Positions 12,236 through 25,689 are shown, numbered from the stretch's first letter. The stretch: DNA of 64,000 bases from Pyrocephalus nanus (GCA_038380795.1 CM076260.1:32956634-33020633); one strand, 5' to 3'. The notes: generated by a model from the sequence alone, not told the origin. Numbers and translations are program-made.

Positions 12236-13677
12236 AATGTGCATGTCAGTATTTGATTTGCTGCACATCGGCTGGATTTAGCCAATGTCACACAATATGG
12301 GTGAGATGTCAGAACAGAAAAATTAAACAAACACAATCTCACAGCTGTAAGCTGAAGTCAACGAAACCTGTAATAGCAGTAAGGATTAGCTCACTTATGG
12401 AGCAGGTAATGGAAGAGTGTACTCCAGTTCCAGAATGAAAAACAGAAGTTTTGTCACAAAATACATGTAGCCCAATGCTAAATTCCTGGATTGCAGCTTA
12501 AGAACTGCAAGATGAATTCCCATGGTTCCCAGTGCTAAGATTACTTTAAACTTTTATGGACAGTGCCCTGCAGCCAGTCAAAGACCTACATGCTTGTCTG
12601 CGAAGACACAACTTGCTTATTCTGCCTATGCCTGGAATTGTTTTTCTGGTCTCTTCTAGTTTTAACTGCACAGTTGTCAGCCTTTACTCTGGATGGATAT
12701 GAGTCAGCTCCAAACCATAAACAGTGTAGCCATGGTTAGTAAGCCTGAGCTACTAAGCCTTAGCTGATAGCGTGGGCACAAGTTGTGCCTGCTTGGAGCA
12801 CAACCAAAGCAAGGTCACATCTGCTGGCAAAAAAAAAAAAACCCAAACCAACAAAAACCAAACATATCCTCTCTGTTCTTTTCCTGCTTCCTCCCCCCTT
12901 CCTCCTCCTGTCTTTCTGTTTCCCTCTCCCTTTTTCTTTCTCTCTGTCCCACCCACCCACATCCATAGGAGCACTCACAGAAACTCCACCTATCTAAGCC
13001 CTCCACCCAGATAGTTCAAATTCCTGAGTGGGATCTCACAGGGCACACGTTTGTTTAGAGTGGTAACATGTGGCTGTGTTTTCATATGAGGCCCCTTGTG
13101 CAGTTCCTTCCAATGAACTTGAACAAAGAGCAGTTGTTATAATTCATCCCTTTCAACAGGGTTTTTACTCAACCTATGAAGTGTTCAGTTTTGCCTACTA
13201 CAGCTGACTGAATCCAGAAAAGGGTAACATAGGTCACTGGGGGGGAAAGCCACTGTGCTAAGTTCCAAACACTTTTTGGGGAGTTCCCCATTTAGAGGGG
13301 ACAAATTCACCATAAGTTTTACTAAATCCACTATGGCAGGATGTCAGTGTCCTGCTACTCACAGCACACACTCTGGTTGCAGAAATGTCAGTAAGAGCCC
13401 TGCTTTGTTTTTGACAGCAGCAGCTGATGACACGTGAATTTTGAGTGACTTTTCATGTGGCTGCAAGATCCAGGTTCCATGGGCTTTTCTTGTGTGCAGG
13501 ATAAGAAACAGGTTACTCTTTCCCAAAATTTTCTTTTAATCTCTCTTTTCTTCCGCTAGCTAGGCACTAATTGTGTTGTATATCATCTTCTGCCATTTTT
13601 CTGGCACAAGCAACATGCTGGCAGAAGTCAGTGGAAATTCAACATTCATTAAGGTTAGACTGTATTGCCGGTGCATC

Positions 13678-13682
<5 letters not shown>
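12236..13682. other. Intergenic, with a pyrimidine-rich stretch
   Basis: No coding exon is visible. From about 12880 to 12960 the plus strand is strongly pyrimidine-rich (T/C runs ending in CCCACCCACCCACA), with a short A run at 12829-12842 before it. The overlapping open frames here are low-complexity shadows. Confidence 0.5.

Positions 13683-13723
<41 letters not shown>
13683..13723. repeat. Poly(T) tract, 41 bases
   Basis: An uninterrupted run of T, equal to poly(A) on the minus strand. It is flanked by 'gcatctcctc' and 'ctccaggatg', and I could not pick out flanking target-site duplications. It may be the tail of an old minus-strand insertion or a simple homopolymer expansion. Confidence 0.9.
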
Positions 13724-14518
13724 CTCCAGGATGATTGCTTTCAAGAAAGAGACTAGCAGTTCTACAACAGGAAGCCCTCCATTTTTGCATCTAGGCTATC
13801 ATTGCCTTGATGCCTGGGATTTAGTTTTTTCTGAGATCTGATTTTGAAAAGTATCAACAATCTTAGTCACCTACACACTTACATGAAGACTATGTTCTCA
13901 AAGAAGCAGTACTTTTTGACAGAAAAACTATGAAAAATGCTGAGAAGTAAAAGGATCATCTCACAACACACATCTTTCTCTTTTTAAAATGCATAATCCT
14001 TACAGGAGATTACTGATGGGTGGATATTAGAGCTGGTCTGCCTTCTAGCTTGAAAGCTTGTTTGTCAGGCAAAGCTGTCTTCTGGTAAATTAAAGGAAAT
14101 TGAGTTTCTCTGGATCCCATTTCCCCCTGCACAAGAGAAACTGATATAAGAGAAAGCAAGCTTGCTTATTTCTGTGAATTCTTCCTCTCTATATATGTGT
14201 GTGTTTGTGTGTAATATTTTTATCCTAGTGTTAAAACCCAAACAGATCAGGTGCAGACCCCAGCATTTTCTTTTCTCATATTATCTATGTCTCAATGAAA
14301 CATCAGGAAGCTAGATAAAGATAGCTCTCACTCTGTCACTTATTCCTGCTACCTGCTGGATGTCACAGGTCCTGCAGGTTCTGTGCCTTGGTTAAATGTG
14401 AGAGAAATATTAGTGTCACTGTTGTAGTTGGAAGATACTTACATAGGTCCACTATTACAGCATAGTCATAATCTTTAACAAATACATCTTCCATAAATCC
14501 ATTGCAGTCAGATTCTGG

Positions 14519-14705
14519 TATTCCCATTTAAGAAAATGGAAGATAGAAAAAAGTGCAAATGACTTGCCCAACGTTACATATATCCATGGTAATATCATGC
14601 AAAATGACATTTCTTCCCTGGCAGAGCAAGGCTTGATTTGTTTCACAAGCCAAAATAGTGTACTAATTTGCTTAATAAGCTCCAAATAGTGCCTTAACCC
14701 TTTTA
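14519..14705 (+). repeat. Ancient MIR-like SINE relic
   Basis: The order 'attcccatttaagaaaatgg', 'aaatgacttgcccaacgtta', 'ccctggcagagcaaggcttg' and finally 'tagtgccttaaccctttt' follows the MIR consensus: a 'cccattttacagatg' block, then 'gtgacttgcccaaggtcaca', then 'ggcagagcagg', then 'gccctaacca'. The copy is heavily diverged, as expected for an amniote-age element. The assignment is from recognised word order, not a computed alignment. Confidence 0.65.
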
Positions 14706-17700
14706 TCTCTAGATTAGTACCTTGTTATGGTGGAATTAATTGCCATATAGTACCTAAACCAAATACAGATTTCTTAAATCTGTCAAGCCTATATAAAAAT
14801 CTCACAGTGTTTGGGCTAAATGGGACAGTAAGGATTAGCAGATGAAGTGCAGACCTCCTCACTTTCAAAACAGGTTTTGGGGCTTGGAAAACTCAGCAAA
14901 AAACCCCAATAAGTTCCACATGATCTTACCTGCTGGAGAAGATGAGAATTCCATTCCTACATCTTCTGCAAATTGATTTCCTGTTCCTGCTTGACATCCT
15001 AAACCTTTGGAGCCTGCACTCTAGGGCTGGGCCATACTATGAGGAGGGAGAATCCAATTATGTCCTACCTCACATTCAGCTTTCAGCAAGCAATTATTAG
15101 ACAAAACCTGGCTGAGGCCCTTGTTTGATTTAGGAGGCTTGTGTGTCTTGGCATTCATCAGGATTTACCGATGTTGATAAATCGCTCTTCTCTGTCATGG
15201 CTCTAAATAGATATATCATGTTTGTCCAAGGCTTCTTGCTGAGCCTTGATCTAAGTGTTTTTTCATCTAAGAGTATGGAGCAGATATTCTTTTATCTGGA
15301 ACTGATATACGGAGGTCAGGAGTAAACTGGCATTTGTCTAATTATGAATTCCATTATTATTTTCTATCCTCAAGAAGCTAGGGGTAAATCCACATGAGTC
15401 TGCTTCTGTAAAGCTCTCCTGGACTGGCATAGCGAGATAAATTAAAAGTAGCATGAGCCAAGTATGTCCTAGGATATCTTTATGTGCAGTACCTGAGAGC
15501 CTAGGTTGCAATCTGGAGCCATGCTCACATGTAACTAAGTTGAAAGTGGTGGGTCAGGAGTATATTCTCTATGAAATAGAGTCTGGGATGCTGCCTCCTG
15601 CCCCCTGTCCAGCACCTGTTTTTGTTAGCTTCCCTTTGAAGTGTGGCTGGAGGAATAACGTGCAGACAGATGAACAGGGGAGCATGCATAGAGCTACCTG
15701 GCAGTGCAGCATGAACTGATTGTACTGTCTGGTTTAGTTGAATGTCAAGATAATTGACAGGATGCTCAAAGCCTGGGGGCACTCCTGCTATATTTTAAGC
15801 CAGAGAAAAACCAAATAAAGAGGGGAAAGAAATGATAGAATATTTTATTTTTCCTTCGTCTCAGCCTCCCATGTTCTTAACCAGGAGCTTTGTAAAATAT
15901 TTTCGCTTGTTTTCCAGATTAGTACTGGAGATCACAGCCCCAATGGGCAGAAGTTTGCTCCTTCTCACACAAATACTGAACTGAAATTACTTGGGTTTTT
16001 TCCTCCTAAATTTGTTCTAAGTTCTTGTGAGTCACTGTATTACTTGACAGCTGAATTTAATGAATCTGATTGTGAAGTTTCGTAGCTTCTAATCTTCAAA
16101 GATCATTTACTGACAAATGCCATGTAATGTCTGTAATATGTTTATGTTAAATAGCTCTGAGATTTGTTTGTTAATGCCAGGTAATTCAGGCTAGACTCTT
16201 TTTTGATACAACCAACTATAAAATCTAATCTGTTTTGACTACTTCCATCCCATGAAATGTTCAAATTTGCGCTGGTTTTACACCAAAAGCTACAGAAAGG
16301 GAATTCATGAACTTCAGATTACAATGAACTGCCTTGTACAATTATGCTTGTACTCCAACTGTCTTTTTGAAGTAATGGGGTTTTAAATGCTCATCACAAT
16401 CATTACAGTATTCCTCATGGATGTAACTGTGTGTTTATAAAAAATAAATCTATTTTTTCGCAAATAGTACTTGCTATCAATTTTTTCCTGCCCAACTGTT
16501 TTAAAAGTTTTATATCCAGTTAATAATCAGAAAAGATGAGAAGAGTAACCCAACACAATTGAAAAACAGAGAATAGTGAGCTTATACTATTGTAGAAAAA
16601 CCCAGGCACAGTTCTGATGAAAAAAAATAATTAAAATACCTCTGCAAATATTACACCCTGAATACTGTTGTGAATATTGCTGAAATATTCACAAGGATAA
16701 GAAGGGCTTAAACTGATGAAAAGTGATTACCTGAAAAATGTCACGACAGTACAGCTCAACAGTCCATGAGCAACTTTCCTGGTGCAGAAATTCCTATTCC
16801 TGAAACGGAGGTGGTGCTCTCCTTCCATCACCGCACACCACTTGCCAGGGGAAATTCACCTCCACCTCACCAGACTTTGCTTCAGCTGAGCTTGTAGAAG
16901 TCATGTAATCTTTTAGCACTGACTATCTATATATCACCTTAAGCTTTCTTATGTCAAAATGTCAGTAGCACTCGGTACTTTTATACTGCTTAATATTGGT
17001 ATTATTGTTCTTTTATATGTCAGCCTGAAGATATAATAATATCATAAAGTGGTCCAGATGCCAAGGTATGTCATTACTATATATTAATCGGTGCAGTTTT
17101 CTCTGTTCTCCTTAGCCTTACAGTAAAAGTTGACATATTTCTTCAGAAATCATTTATTACTTTACATATCTGACTAATAACAAATCAGGACATACATTTA
17201 CAGAAAAGGTGTGTTGGACCTAAAGATTAAATAACCAAATAAAAGCAAATGCTTAATTGCACTATTTACTGTTAGAATAATATTTCCAGTAGTAAATTTT
17301 TGTACAGACAATCAGAGGGAAAGCTATTTCTGGCTAGAAGGAAGACATATTACTAATCCTTTATTGACTGCTTAGATGAAAATATAGGAAAGCAAGGTTA
17401 ATCAGGATGATTCAGTGTGAAGAAAGAAATTGCGTCCTTTTTTAATGGCCATGCAAATTTAAGCAAACCATAAAGTTTTAGGCAAATACATGTATGTTTA
17501 TTAGAACATCATTTTTGCAGTGTGTGACAACTGAGTAATTATCTTTAGTAGATAACCTTGTATAAAGATATATCAGCTTATATGCAGTATATAATATAGA
17601 GGTCCCCAGAAACTGTCATATTCTGTACAAAACTAATGTATAATTTACGACAGATATTCAGACCAGCACCTCATTTGGAGCAAGCACTGTCTTTTGTGCC

Positions 17701-19249
17701 TAATATATACAAGAGTATTGGGGGATAATGCTAATTATTATCTAGCAAAAGAATCTCACTGCTATTAATTATCAGTGAAGTAAAATTTAAGTGAGATAAT
17801 TATCTTGAAAAATATCAGCAATAAGAACATGCCACACTTTATTATATCAAAGGCCCCAGTAACCAGTATCCTGTCTCCAGCAGTGTTAATGGGTAGCAGA
17901 GAGGCTCCAAAGCTTTATTAGCAGTAAAATGGGTGCAATACTGTGTTTCAGAAGCAACTGGTTGAAGAGCGGCAGGGGTTTGATTCATCTCCTTCTAACA
18001 GTAGTTATCTGCAGTGTAGATGGCTACTTCTGAGGTAACTGTCTGGTTTCCCTATGCAAAACTAGTCACTGGAAGGGCTATAAATATTAATTTCTGATTT
18101 GCAGCCTTAAAATGTCTGCTTCTCTTCAGGGACTCTAAGGGCAACCTGCAGTGACTATCTTAGACAGAGACAGTTACATGACTCCCTCCACAGGACCATA
18201 TATTTTAAACCAGCCAAATGTCTATATATGCAGGTGGGACAGGGAAAGCCAAGGGCACTGCATTCATCTTCTCTGCAAGCAAATGCGAGTGGGGTGCCTT
18301 AGGTAAAACAACTTCCTTCACACTCATTCATCTGGTCATGTAAACTGTAGCCAAAACTAACAGAGCTCATAATCTTTGAGATTAAGAGAATTCACCAAGG
18401 AGCTCGTTGTTGTCTGGCAAACACTGGTGATGAAATGGAAGGATTAACAAAAGTGATCTGTACATATAGTGAGGATTTTAAATGAGCAAATTTTGGCAAG
18501 CTGAGGAAACTATATAGTGAGGCAGGCTGGACTGAAGTGCTTAGGGAAGGGAATGCTTGAACTGGATTGTTCTGAAGTCAAAACTGCAAAAAATAGTATG
18601 GATTTTTCATCCAGAAGCTGGCATGAAAGGGCTCAGAATCAAGGTGGGCAATTAACAAAATCAAAAGTATGTCAGAAATAAGTAGACACCCTTAGTGAAA
18701 TACAGAAAGAGACCAAAGAGTTTCCTGGAGGGCAAAAAGAGTAGACTAAATTAAAAATTTCTGAAAGTTAAGATTAATTAGACCTTGTACAGGCAATTAA
18801 AATAGTAAATTTTAAATATACCTATTTAAGTACAAACAAAACAAGAACCAGAAAAAAAGAAGCAAAGCTGACCTTACTTGCTTTTTTGCCGGTATGTCTC
18901 GGATAAATAGAACAAAATGCAGTTTTTGTTCACTGCAGGTAGATTATATGATAACAACATAATTTTTTAAAGACAAAAATATTTTCTTTTGTTATCTTTC
19001 CTTTGCAAAGCCATAGCTTTAATCCACATAGATGTTGATTAGTCCCTTTCTATTCCACAGAGATAATCATCAGTTTATGAAGAGATTGTATATAAGAACT
19101 GCAAAGAGGATAGTTAGAACATAGATGACAGGAATTTGTGCTGAAAATAGTCATAATACTGGAGGGAAGTGTGTAGCAAATTTCCCCCAGGAGCAGTTTT
19201 GGTCTCTCTCAATCTCTAATTTAATATTTTCACTTAGTATATATTGTCA
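14706..19249. other. Intergenic, no gene recognised
   Basis: AT-rich single-copy sequence. Plus-strand frames of 60-90 codons occur at 15143-15719 without family resemblance. Around 17850-17900 a few words ('cagtatcctgtctccagcag') recall an old sauropsid repeat, but too little is left to call. The stretch 16400-17850 has no open frame over 60 codons and is very AT-rich. Confidence 0.5.
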
Positions 19250-19640
19250 TGCGAACATGCGCATATCCTAATGAAATCTGATGATGATGCAAAATTTATA
19301 GGCAACAATAACACAGAAAAGGATTTGAATATTGACAATATAAAATAGAATCAGAGGATAAGAAAGAGAATTGGAGAAGAGTTAGAAGATGGAATCGCAT
19401 TTAACAATTTCAAGTACAAAGCAATAGACAAAAACAAGACAAGTAGAGAAATGTCTGCTATTACATGTGTGTTCATCAGATGACCGCAGAACTGTGAGAT
19501 GCATAAATTATATTACCATGAAAGAGGGAAATGTGATTCCAGGAAGAGTGTGTACCACACATACAGCAAAGCTCTGCCTGGACTGTTTTGGAGGGACAAC
19601 CATTCTTTGGAGTGATCCTTTGTCCTGGGGGTCATTCCCT
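19250..19640 (+). repeat. Possible ancient CR1/L3-type LINE relic
   Basis: The series 'gatgatgcaaaatttatagg', 'aacacagaaaaggatttgaa', 'gaattggagaagagttagaa' and 'caatttcaagtacaaagcaa' recalls the reverse transcriptase 3' region of old CR1/L3 LINEs. There a 'gatgacacaaa' word is followed by 'aggac', 'gatctgg' and 'ttcaatac..aaatgtaa'. The match is faint and has frame breaks, so this is a tentative call. Confidence 0.38.
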
Positions 19641-21724
19641 GCAGACAGAGACGGCTTCTAGTTGCCAGGTTTTGCTTCCTTGGGCCTTCACATTCCTCCA
19701 ACACTAGCCCAGGAGGTTCAAGACACCCTAAAGTCTGCTAAGCTGAATCCAAGCCCAGAATAATTCATATGTCTTCCACGATCATGCTATAAAATCAGCA
19801 CTCTGGTGGGGTCTGTTCAGCATAAGCCTTACACACCCTTCAAACTGAAACATCCCAACACCACACACACACACACACACAGAGTTATGATGATGATGAT
19901 GGTGTTTTAGACTCACAGTGTCACTGTGCTGTCCCCAAGGAGACCCAACTCAAGTACTGTGCAGTGTGTACATGAGCACTCTGTGCCTGAGCAGGTTTTG
20001 TTTTGGACAGTGTGGATGCTCTGCATCAGTGGAACCCGAGGTCATCTGGAAGTATGCCTGCAGACACAAGCATGGACACAAGCTGCCTGAGGACATTCAG
20101 GATCAGTGTCTACTACCTTGCTATAATCTATACAGTCACTGGAACACACTAATTCCCAATCTTTGTGATACAAAGTCTCAAAGCAGGTCTTGCAGCTACC
20201 ATGGGGATACGGTCCTTTTTCCTTTGGCTATTCTAGAAAATTGGTACAGAAAATTGCTAAAATACCAAGTAAACAATTTGTTGCCCCTTTACCAATCTAA
20301 GGGAATATTTTGCTAAATAAGAGAGATGTGGGACCACTGCCTTTTTGCTAGTTACTTTGGTACCTAAGTCAAAAGAAAGAGATAAATTACTAATTCCAGT
20401 TGTAAAGCACAGTTGTAAAGGTTTATAGAAACAAATTAAAAGTGGCTAAGCTTCTGGTACCAAGACAAATATATAAGAAAAAAAATCTCTACAGTCTGTT
20501 TTGTAGACACACTAGGTCTCATAGATACACCTCTACTCTGGTAAACACACAGGGGCAGGGAGTGAGCTTTAACATCAGACCCCATGGTAGTCCTATTAAA
20601 AAGTTTGAGCAAACTAAGCAGCTCTGGCATGATAGGGAAGTGCTTGCATGGATATGTAATTGTCAGCTTACCCCCGGTTCTGCATTTGACCACTCTATCT
20701 TATTCTCTGCAAGATAAAAACCCAGACAGAGTTCTGAGAGTATTTCAATCCAGAAATCTAATCTAGCAGTCAGATTGAAAGAAACTATCAGCAAAGTCTT
20801 CTACTAGGCTTTGTACCCTTTTTTAACTTCCCAGAGAACACAATACAAACCCTCCAATCTCGTACTCCAATGGTATAACAGGGATAGGCTGCCACGTAGT
20901 CCCAAAGTTATTTCAGAGACTCTGTGACTTAAAAAAAGGACACAAGATAGTAATTATGTCATAGGATCTTGTGGGCAATATGTAAGATACAGAAGAGACT
21001 CGATGCCAAGCAGTCTGTAGGGTGTACATGACTGATTTCTCTAGAAGGGACTGGACCAAAGCAGTGGGGACTTCTGTTAAACCATCCTATCTGTCCTCAA
21101 GGTCAAGCATTGGTCCCAGTCCTCCCTTTTTTTATCCAGCGTAGATGTACCCCTCTCTTCACTGATTCTACCTCTTGGTCTGCCCTTCTAACCTATTGTG
21201 TCCCACAGTGTCAACCACCTACTAGTACACCACCTAACTCCTACAGCCAATCCTGTTTCTTTAGAGGTTTCCAGGGAATCCATTCAGATTCCAACATTCT
21301 GCCTCAAAAATTACATAGTTATATGAGAGATGGTTTTCCTCCTGCTGATTTAGGAATAGACTCACCTTTTCAAGGAAGGAAATGTCACACTGCCAGATCA
21401 GGTGTCATCCGTAGTTGGCGGACATTGACTTTGCATGGAGTAAAATATCTTCCTTTGTCAGGACTCTGCTGCATATATTTCAGTGTGAAGTGTCTCCATC
21501 TACTGAGCTTCTATTTTATATCAACCTGCAAATAAGATAATGCAGTTCTTACAAACATTTACATGAGTTTAACACACCCCATTCATTACAAATTCTTGAC
21601 CGACACAGGAAAATGATATTATCTGCCATTTTGGATGAAAATGATTTTGAGGTTCTTTTTTACGAGAGGAGACAAAAAAGTTTGGCTTGGGTAGCTTAGA
21701 AAAATGAGAAAAACTGAAGCATAA
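19641..21724. other. Intergenic with CA microsatellite, no gene recognised
   Basis: A CA repeat at 19862-19881 is followed by a short TGA run. The open frames at 19918-20316 (132 codons) and 21110-21535 (141 codons) have no recognisable domain or repeated structure, and I treat them as chance. Confidence 0.5.
19862..19901. repeat. (CA)10 microsatellite with adjoining TGA triplets
   Basis: Ten CA units are followed, after 'gagtta', by four to five TGA triplets. This is a compound simple repeat, probably length-variable. Confidence 0.9.
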
Positions 21725-22135
21725 CTCAGGTTGGAAGGCATCTTTGGAGTTCACTCAGTTCAACCTCCTTCTCGAAGGCAGACAAAATTCAAAGTTAGAT
21801 TGGGTTGATCAGGTTTTTGTCCACATGAAGTGAAAGTATCTCCAGGAAATGAGATTCCACAGCCTCCCTGGGCAACCTGGTCTGGCACTTGACAATTCTT
21901 CTGTAGACTGTGTTTTTTTCTCCTTTTATCCAGTCAAATTTTCTTTGTAGCTATTTGTGCCTGTTGCTTCTCATCTTTATTTCTGACTATGAAGAAGACT
22001 GTCTTCTCTACAAGCCCCTAGTAATCCCCTAGGACTTCTTTTCTGGCTTAACAAACCCACATAACTTGTCCTCATATATCATGTGCTCCATGTTGAACTT
22101 GAAGATACAGGATGTCCCTTTCCCTCCTCTGTTTT
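21725..22135 (-). repeat. Old CR1 LINE fragment
   Basis: The segment runs 'caggttggaaggcatctttg' ... 'cagttcaacctccttctcga' ... 'ttccacagcctccctgggca' ... 'cctgttgcttctcatcttta'. This is the reverse-complement order of a CR1 3' region (tail at about 21725), so the element is on the minus strand. It is more diverged than the copies at 43.0 and 52.0 kb, and its upstream border is fuzzy. Confidence 0.72.
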
Positions 22136-25100
22136 GATTTTTGTAAAATCAGTTTTAACATTTTTGGCTGGGAGAAAATTGTCCAGTGCTGTCTTAATCA
22201 GTTTTTGTCTGCAGTGATCTCATCAGTGTGGACAGGAGAGGACTGAAGATTTCGGGGACATTTGTGAAATCATTATTTGGATCAAGAATCATATTTAAGC
22301 TGCAATTAATTCTAACCAAATACATGTAAAAGTTCCCCACTCTGTGGCATTCAGAGATAAATTTTAAAAAAAATACTTATGACTTGGAGGAAATGTACAT
22401 TACAAAAAAGAAAAAAGGAGAACTGCAATGCCTCAGTACACTCCTAGAAGCTGATGTCTCACAGGAAGCCTTCATCTTTGACAATGCTGTACACATAAAC
22501 CTAAGAAGAGGAAAAAAGATTGCAGTGTTTCCTTCTGTCCTCTTGCAGAAATGAAGTGCTTTATTCTGTTTACTCCCAGTATCACTTTATTTTTTCACTG
22601 GTAATTATGAAAGGAAAAGAGAGAAATGAAGCTGATGTGGGCCTTGAAGTCTGTGGATTATACCTGAGGTCCAGAATGAGCCTTGTGCAGACCATCGTTA
22701 GGCAGACTGTGAAGAAAAAGATACTGCATTTCCTGCATTAATTCTATACTACGAAAAAGAAAATATGTGGAATTGAGACCAAGTGATTAAAATTCTAAAT
22801 CTCTGGCTGAAGTGAAGAGATACAGACAGAAAGAGTTCACTGGGATGAATTCCTAGCTCTTGGCTATTGCTATCCTCCTTTCTTGGGAAGCTCAACCTTT
22901 GCTAAGCAAAGCCTTAATGCAATGCTCTGTGTTATTATGTTGAACATCCTCTAGCAGCACATTTGACATTAAAAGGAAAATAATTCAGCTAAGGAGCTGT
23001 AGGGAGCTACTGCCTGCTCTAAAATTGCAGCTATGCTTACTCTCTTCACTTGATATTGATCAGATTAATTGATCAGATCCTACTCTACTTTTGTTTACAA
23101 ATCATTTCCTTTTGAACTAACAGCATTGGTACTTCTAATATTTTTGGCAGATAGAATCATGTCTCTTTTTCATGCCTAAGCTAATCAACTGGAAATTAAC
23201 CTTAGTGGGCAGGTTCTCTAAGGTGGTCAACATAATGGACCCTTGTTAGCAGCACGAATTTCAGGAGCATTTTTCTTTCATATAAAATCATTAATACAGA
23301 TCAGATTGTACAGTTAGGTTCTACGATTTTTAGGAACTCAGACATTGTCAGTAGGAAAAAAAGCATTTCTCACTTTTCAAGAAAAAAGAACACTGTTGTC
23401 TTGTTCTGAATATATCTCATTTAACTACCTTGTTAGGCTTTTGACTCCCACCATGAATATTTTTCTTCCTAAAGAAGAAATGGATAGTATTTTACAGCAG
23501 ATACCTGATTTGCATTGGGAAGAGGAAGATTAGTTACACAGTAGAACCTCAGTATTTGAAAACCCATGACCCAAACTTCTCCCTCTAGCAAACCACTTCT
23601 TGCGCTATTATCTTCCACCTTTGTATTGATTTGCATTTAGCTGCAAGTCCTTGATGTCACCTAGTTGATTCAGACAATCAAATTTCATGGCAAAGCAGTG
23701 GTGCCCTAGTAGTCTATAACAGGTTGGAGTACTCTTTCTAGAAAGAAATTAAGAAAAGAAACATGAACTTGCATCTCTAGTGTTATAGCACTGCTATAGT
23801 GTGCATACTCTCAGGTACTGTTGCATTACTTGACTTAGGAAAGTTAAAAAAAAAGAAGAAAAACAAAACAATTGATGAACTGATTTGTGAAATATATATT
23901 TAGAATTATTCAGAAAGACAAGATGCACTCCCAAAACATAATTATGTTTTCATAGCTTGTTCGGGTTAAGCAGCAATTTGGGTTCAGTAGGATTTTAATT
24001 TATTCCTGAATTGTTCGCTCATCATTTGGTATTAAATTGCCAAGCAATACGTTATTCTCTGCTGTTTTCAAAAGATGAGGTTATAGCTTAATATATACAG
24101 AATGAAAAGGGTCAAGTTTTGTTCTCTTGTCACTATGACCAGCAAAAAAAGAGACATCCACAGCACAACTAGTCATGCCAGGCAGTAAGACAGTAAACTA
24201 TTTTCCCCTCTGTTCTTGGGAGTGGTGCCTTTTTCCAGCACTGTACTTACATTTTGAATCATAATAATTCTTTTATTTATGATTTTCCTTCAAGTTCTAG
24301 TCACTGGCTTCTTCCTCATGACTGTTTTTATTCTTGATTTCTTGTCTTACAGAATTTCTGAAGACAAGGCAGGAGTAGAAACACATCACTTGATTTTGCA
24401 AACTGTTGAAGCAACCTACAAGGCACTCATTAATTAGAATAATTAAGGAAACCATTAAGGAAACATTTGTAAGATTCTTGCTTCTGTAAATTATGTACTG
24501 CAGATCCAGTGACAAATACAGGCAGATAATTTTGCTTGTGGAGGACTCTGTCCTCTATTTTCCATGTGCATATATTTCAGCTGTAAACTTGGGCCAGGTT
24601 CTGTCTAGCTTTTCACCCCCTTAAATAATTTTTTATTTATTTTACAAAGAGTTAACAAAAAAATTACAGGTGTTGTATTGCCATGTGCTTGGGAGTGTCA
24701 GGTCTCTAGCCACACCTTCCATGTGTACATCCCTCCCAACAGCATTGTTGATATTTAACAAATATTATAGAATGATAGAGGATGTTCACCCACCCATTTT
24801 CAAAACGCTTTCGGGAATAATGTGCTCCACTTGACAGGGCATTCCTGCTGAATGAAGCTTGAAGGAAATAATGTCAGCTCATGCTCTTTGTCTTTGTTAA
24901 CAGTCCCCTATTTTCCTTTAACATTAGCTGTGTACAAAGCCCAATACTGAAAGATGACTGTATGCTGATTTTCCAGACTGGCAAGCGGAAAATTGGCCAA
25001 ATATATATTACGGAGCACACGTTAGCCAGCGTTAAGCACTAGCAGTTTAAAAAATTTGTAAAGATAAAGAGGCACATCCATCTTCAAATGATGGACTTTC

Positions 25101-25345
25101 AAAAGATGATCTATTGCTGAGGAGTCTCACTTGTCACCCTTGAAGAAGCTGCTTTACACCAGCACCATTATGAGTAGTTTCCAGCCCTAGCAGTCAGTGT
25201 GGATGGGGAAAGATCACTGAACCTCTCATTCATACGTTTGTCAACATTCTGGGTTTAATGAACTGCCTTTTCACAAATCCTGTGAGAAGAGCAGTCCTGT
25301 GAGGATAGTTGTTTGCAGAGATTAGGTACAGAGCTTGGGACACAC
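22136..25345. other. Intergenic, no gene recognised
   Basis: AT-rich sequence. A near-direct duplication of 'attgatcagat' occurs near 23055-23080. A 62-codon plus frame at 23345-23533 ends in an acidic stretch but has no recognisable relative or clear splice context. Nothing else stands out. Confidence 0.5.
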
Positions 25346-25346
25346 A

Positions 25347-25375
25347 CAAGAGCCTTGTCAACAACAAGGCTCTTG
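25347..25375. repeat. Perfect 12-bp inverted repeat with 5-base loop
   Basis: The left arm CAAGAGCCTTGT (25347-25358), loop CAACA (25359-25363) and right arm ACAAGGCTCTTG (25364-25375) are exactly complementary. The arms are GC-balanced, unlike the many AT-rich chance palindromes nearby. It could fold as a stable hairpin in DNA or RNA. It is too short for a microRNA precursor and has no known counterpart that I can name. Confidence 0.9.
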
Positions 25376-25689
25376 CATATAACAATGTTGTGGGTATCGT
25401 TGGGGGTGAGAACTCGCGTGTAAATTGTTCATTTCTTGTATACTCTTTTATTGATATCGTTGCTGCTATTGTGCATTTTCTTATCTCATTTCTGTTCCCA
25501 GTAAATTGGTTTTATCTCCATCCATGATCTTTACCTTTTGTTCCTCCACTTCTCCTCTCCTCTTCTCCAGTTCTTCCCCTCCCACTGTAGAGGGAGGGGA
25601 AGGAGGAGCGAACGAGTGGCACACGATTTGGAGAGTCTCAGTGGGAGTATTAAACTGGGAAGTACCAAACTGGGGAGTACCATTCCTAA

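Noticed and set aside
12033..12342. Frames of poly-Phe or poly-Lys through the T tract
   Set aside because: A homopolymer cannot be judged as coding; it is an artefact of the T run.
17850..17900. Words resembling an old sauropsid LINE or SINE ('cagtatcctgtctccagcag')
   Set aside because: Only about 40 bases look alike, which is too short to call a repeat by eye.
19918..20316. 132-codon Cys-rich plus-strand frame
   Set aside because: No regular cysteine spacing or known fold. It sits beside a microsatellite and possible LINE relic and fits a chance frame.
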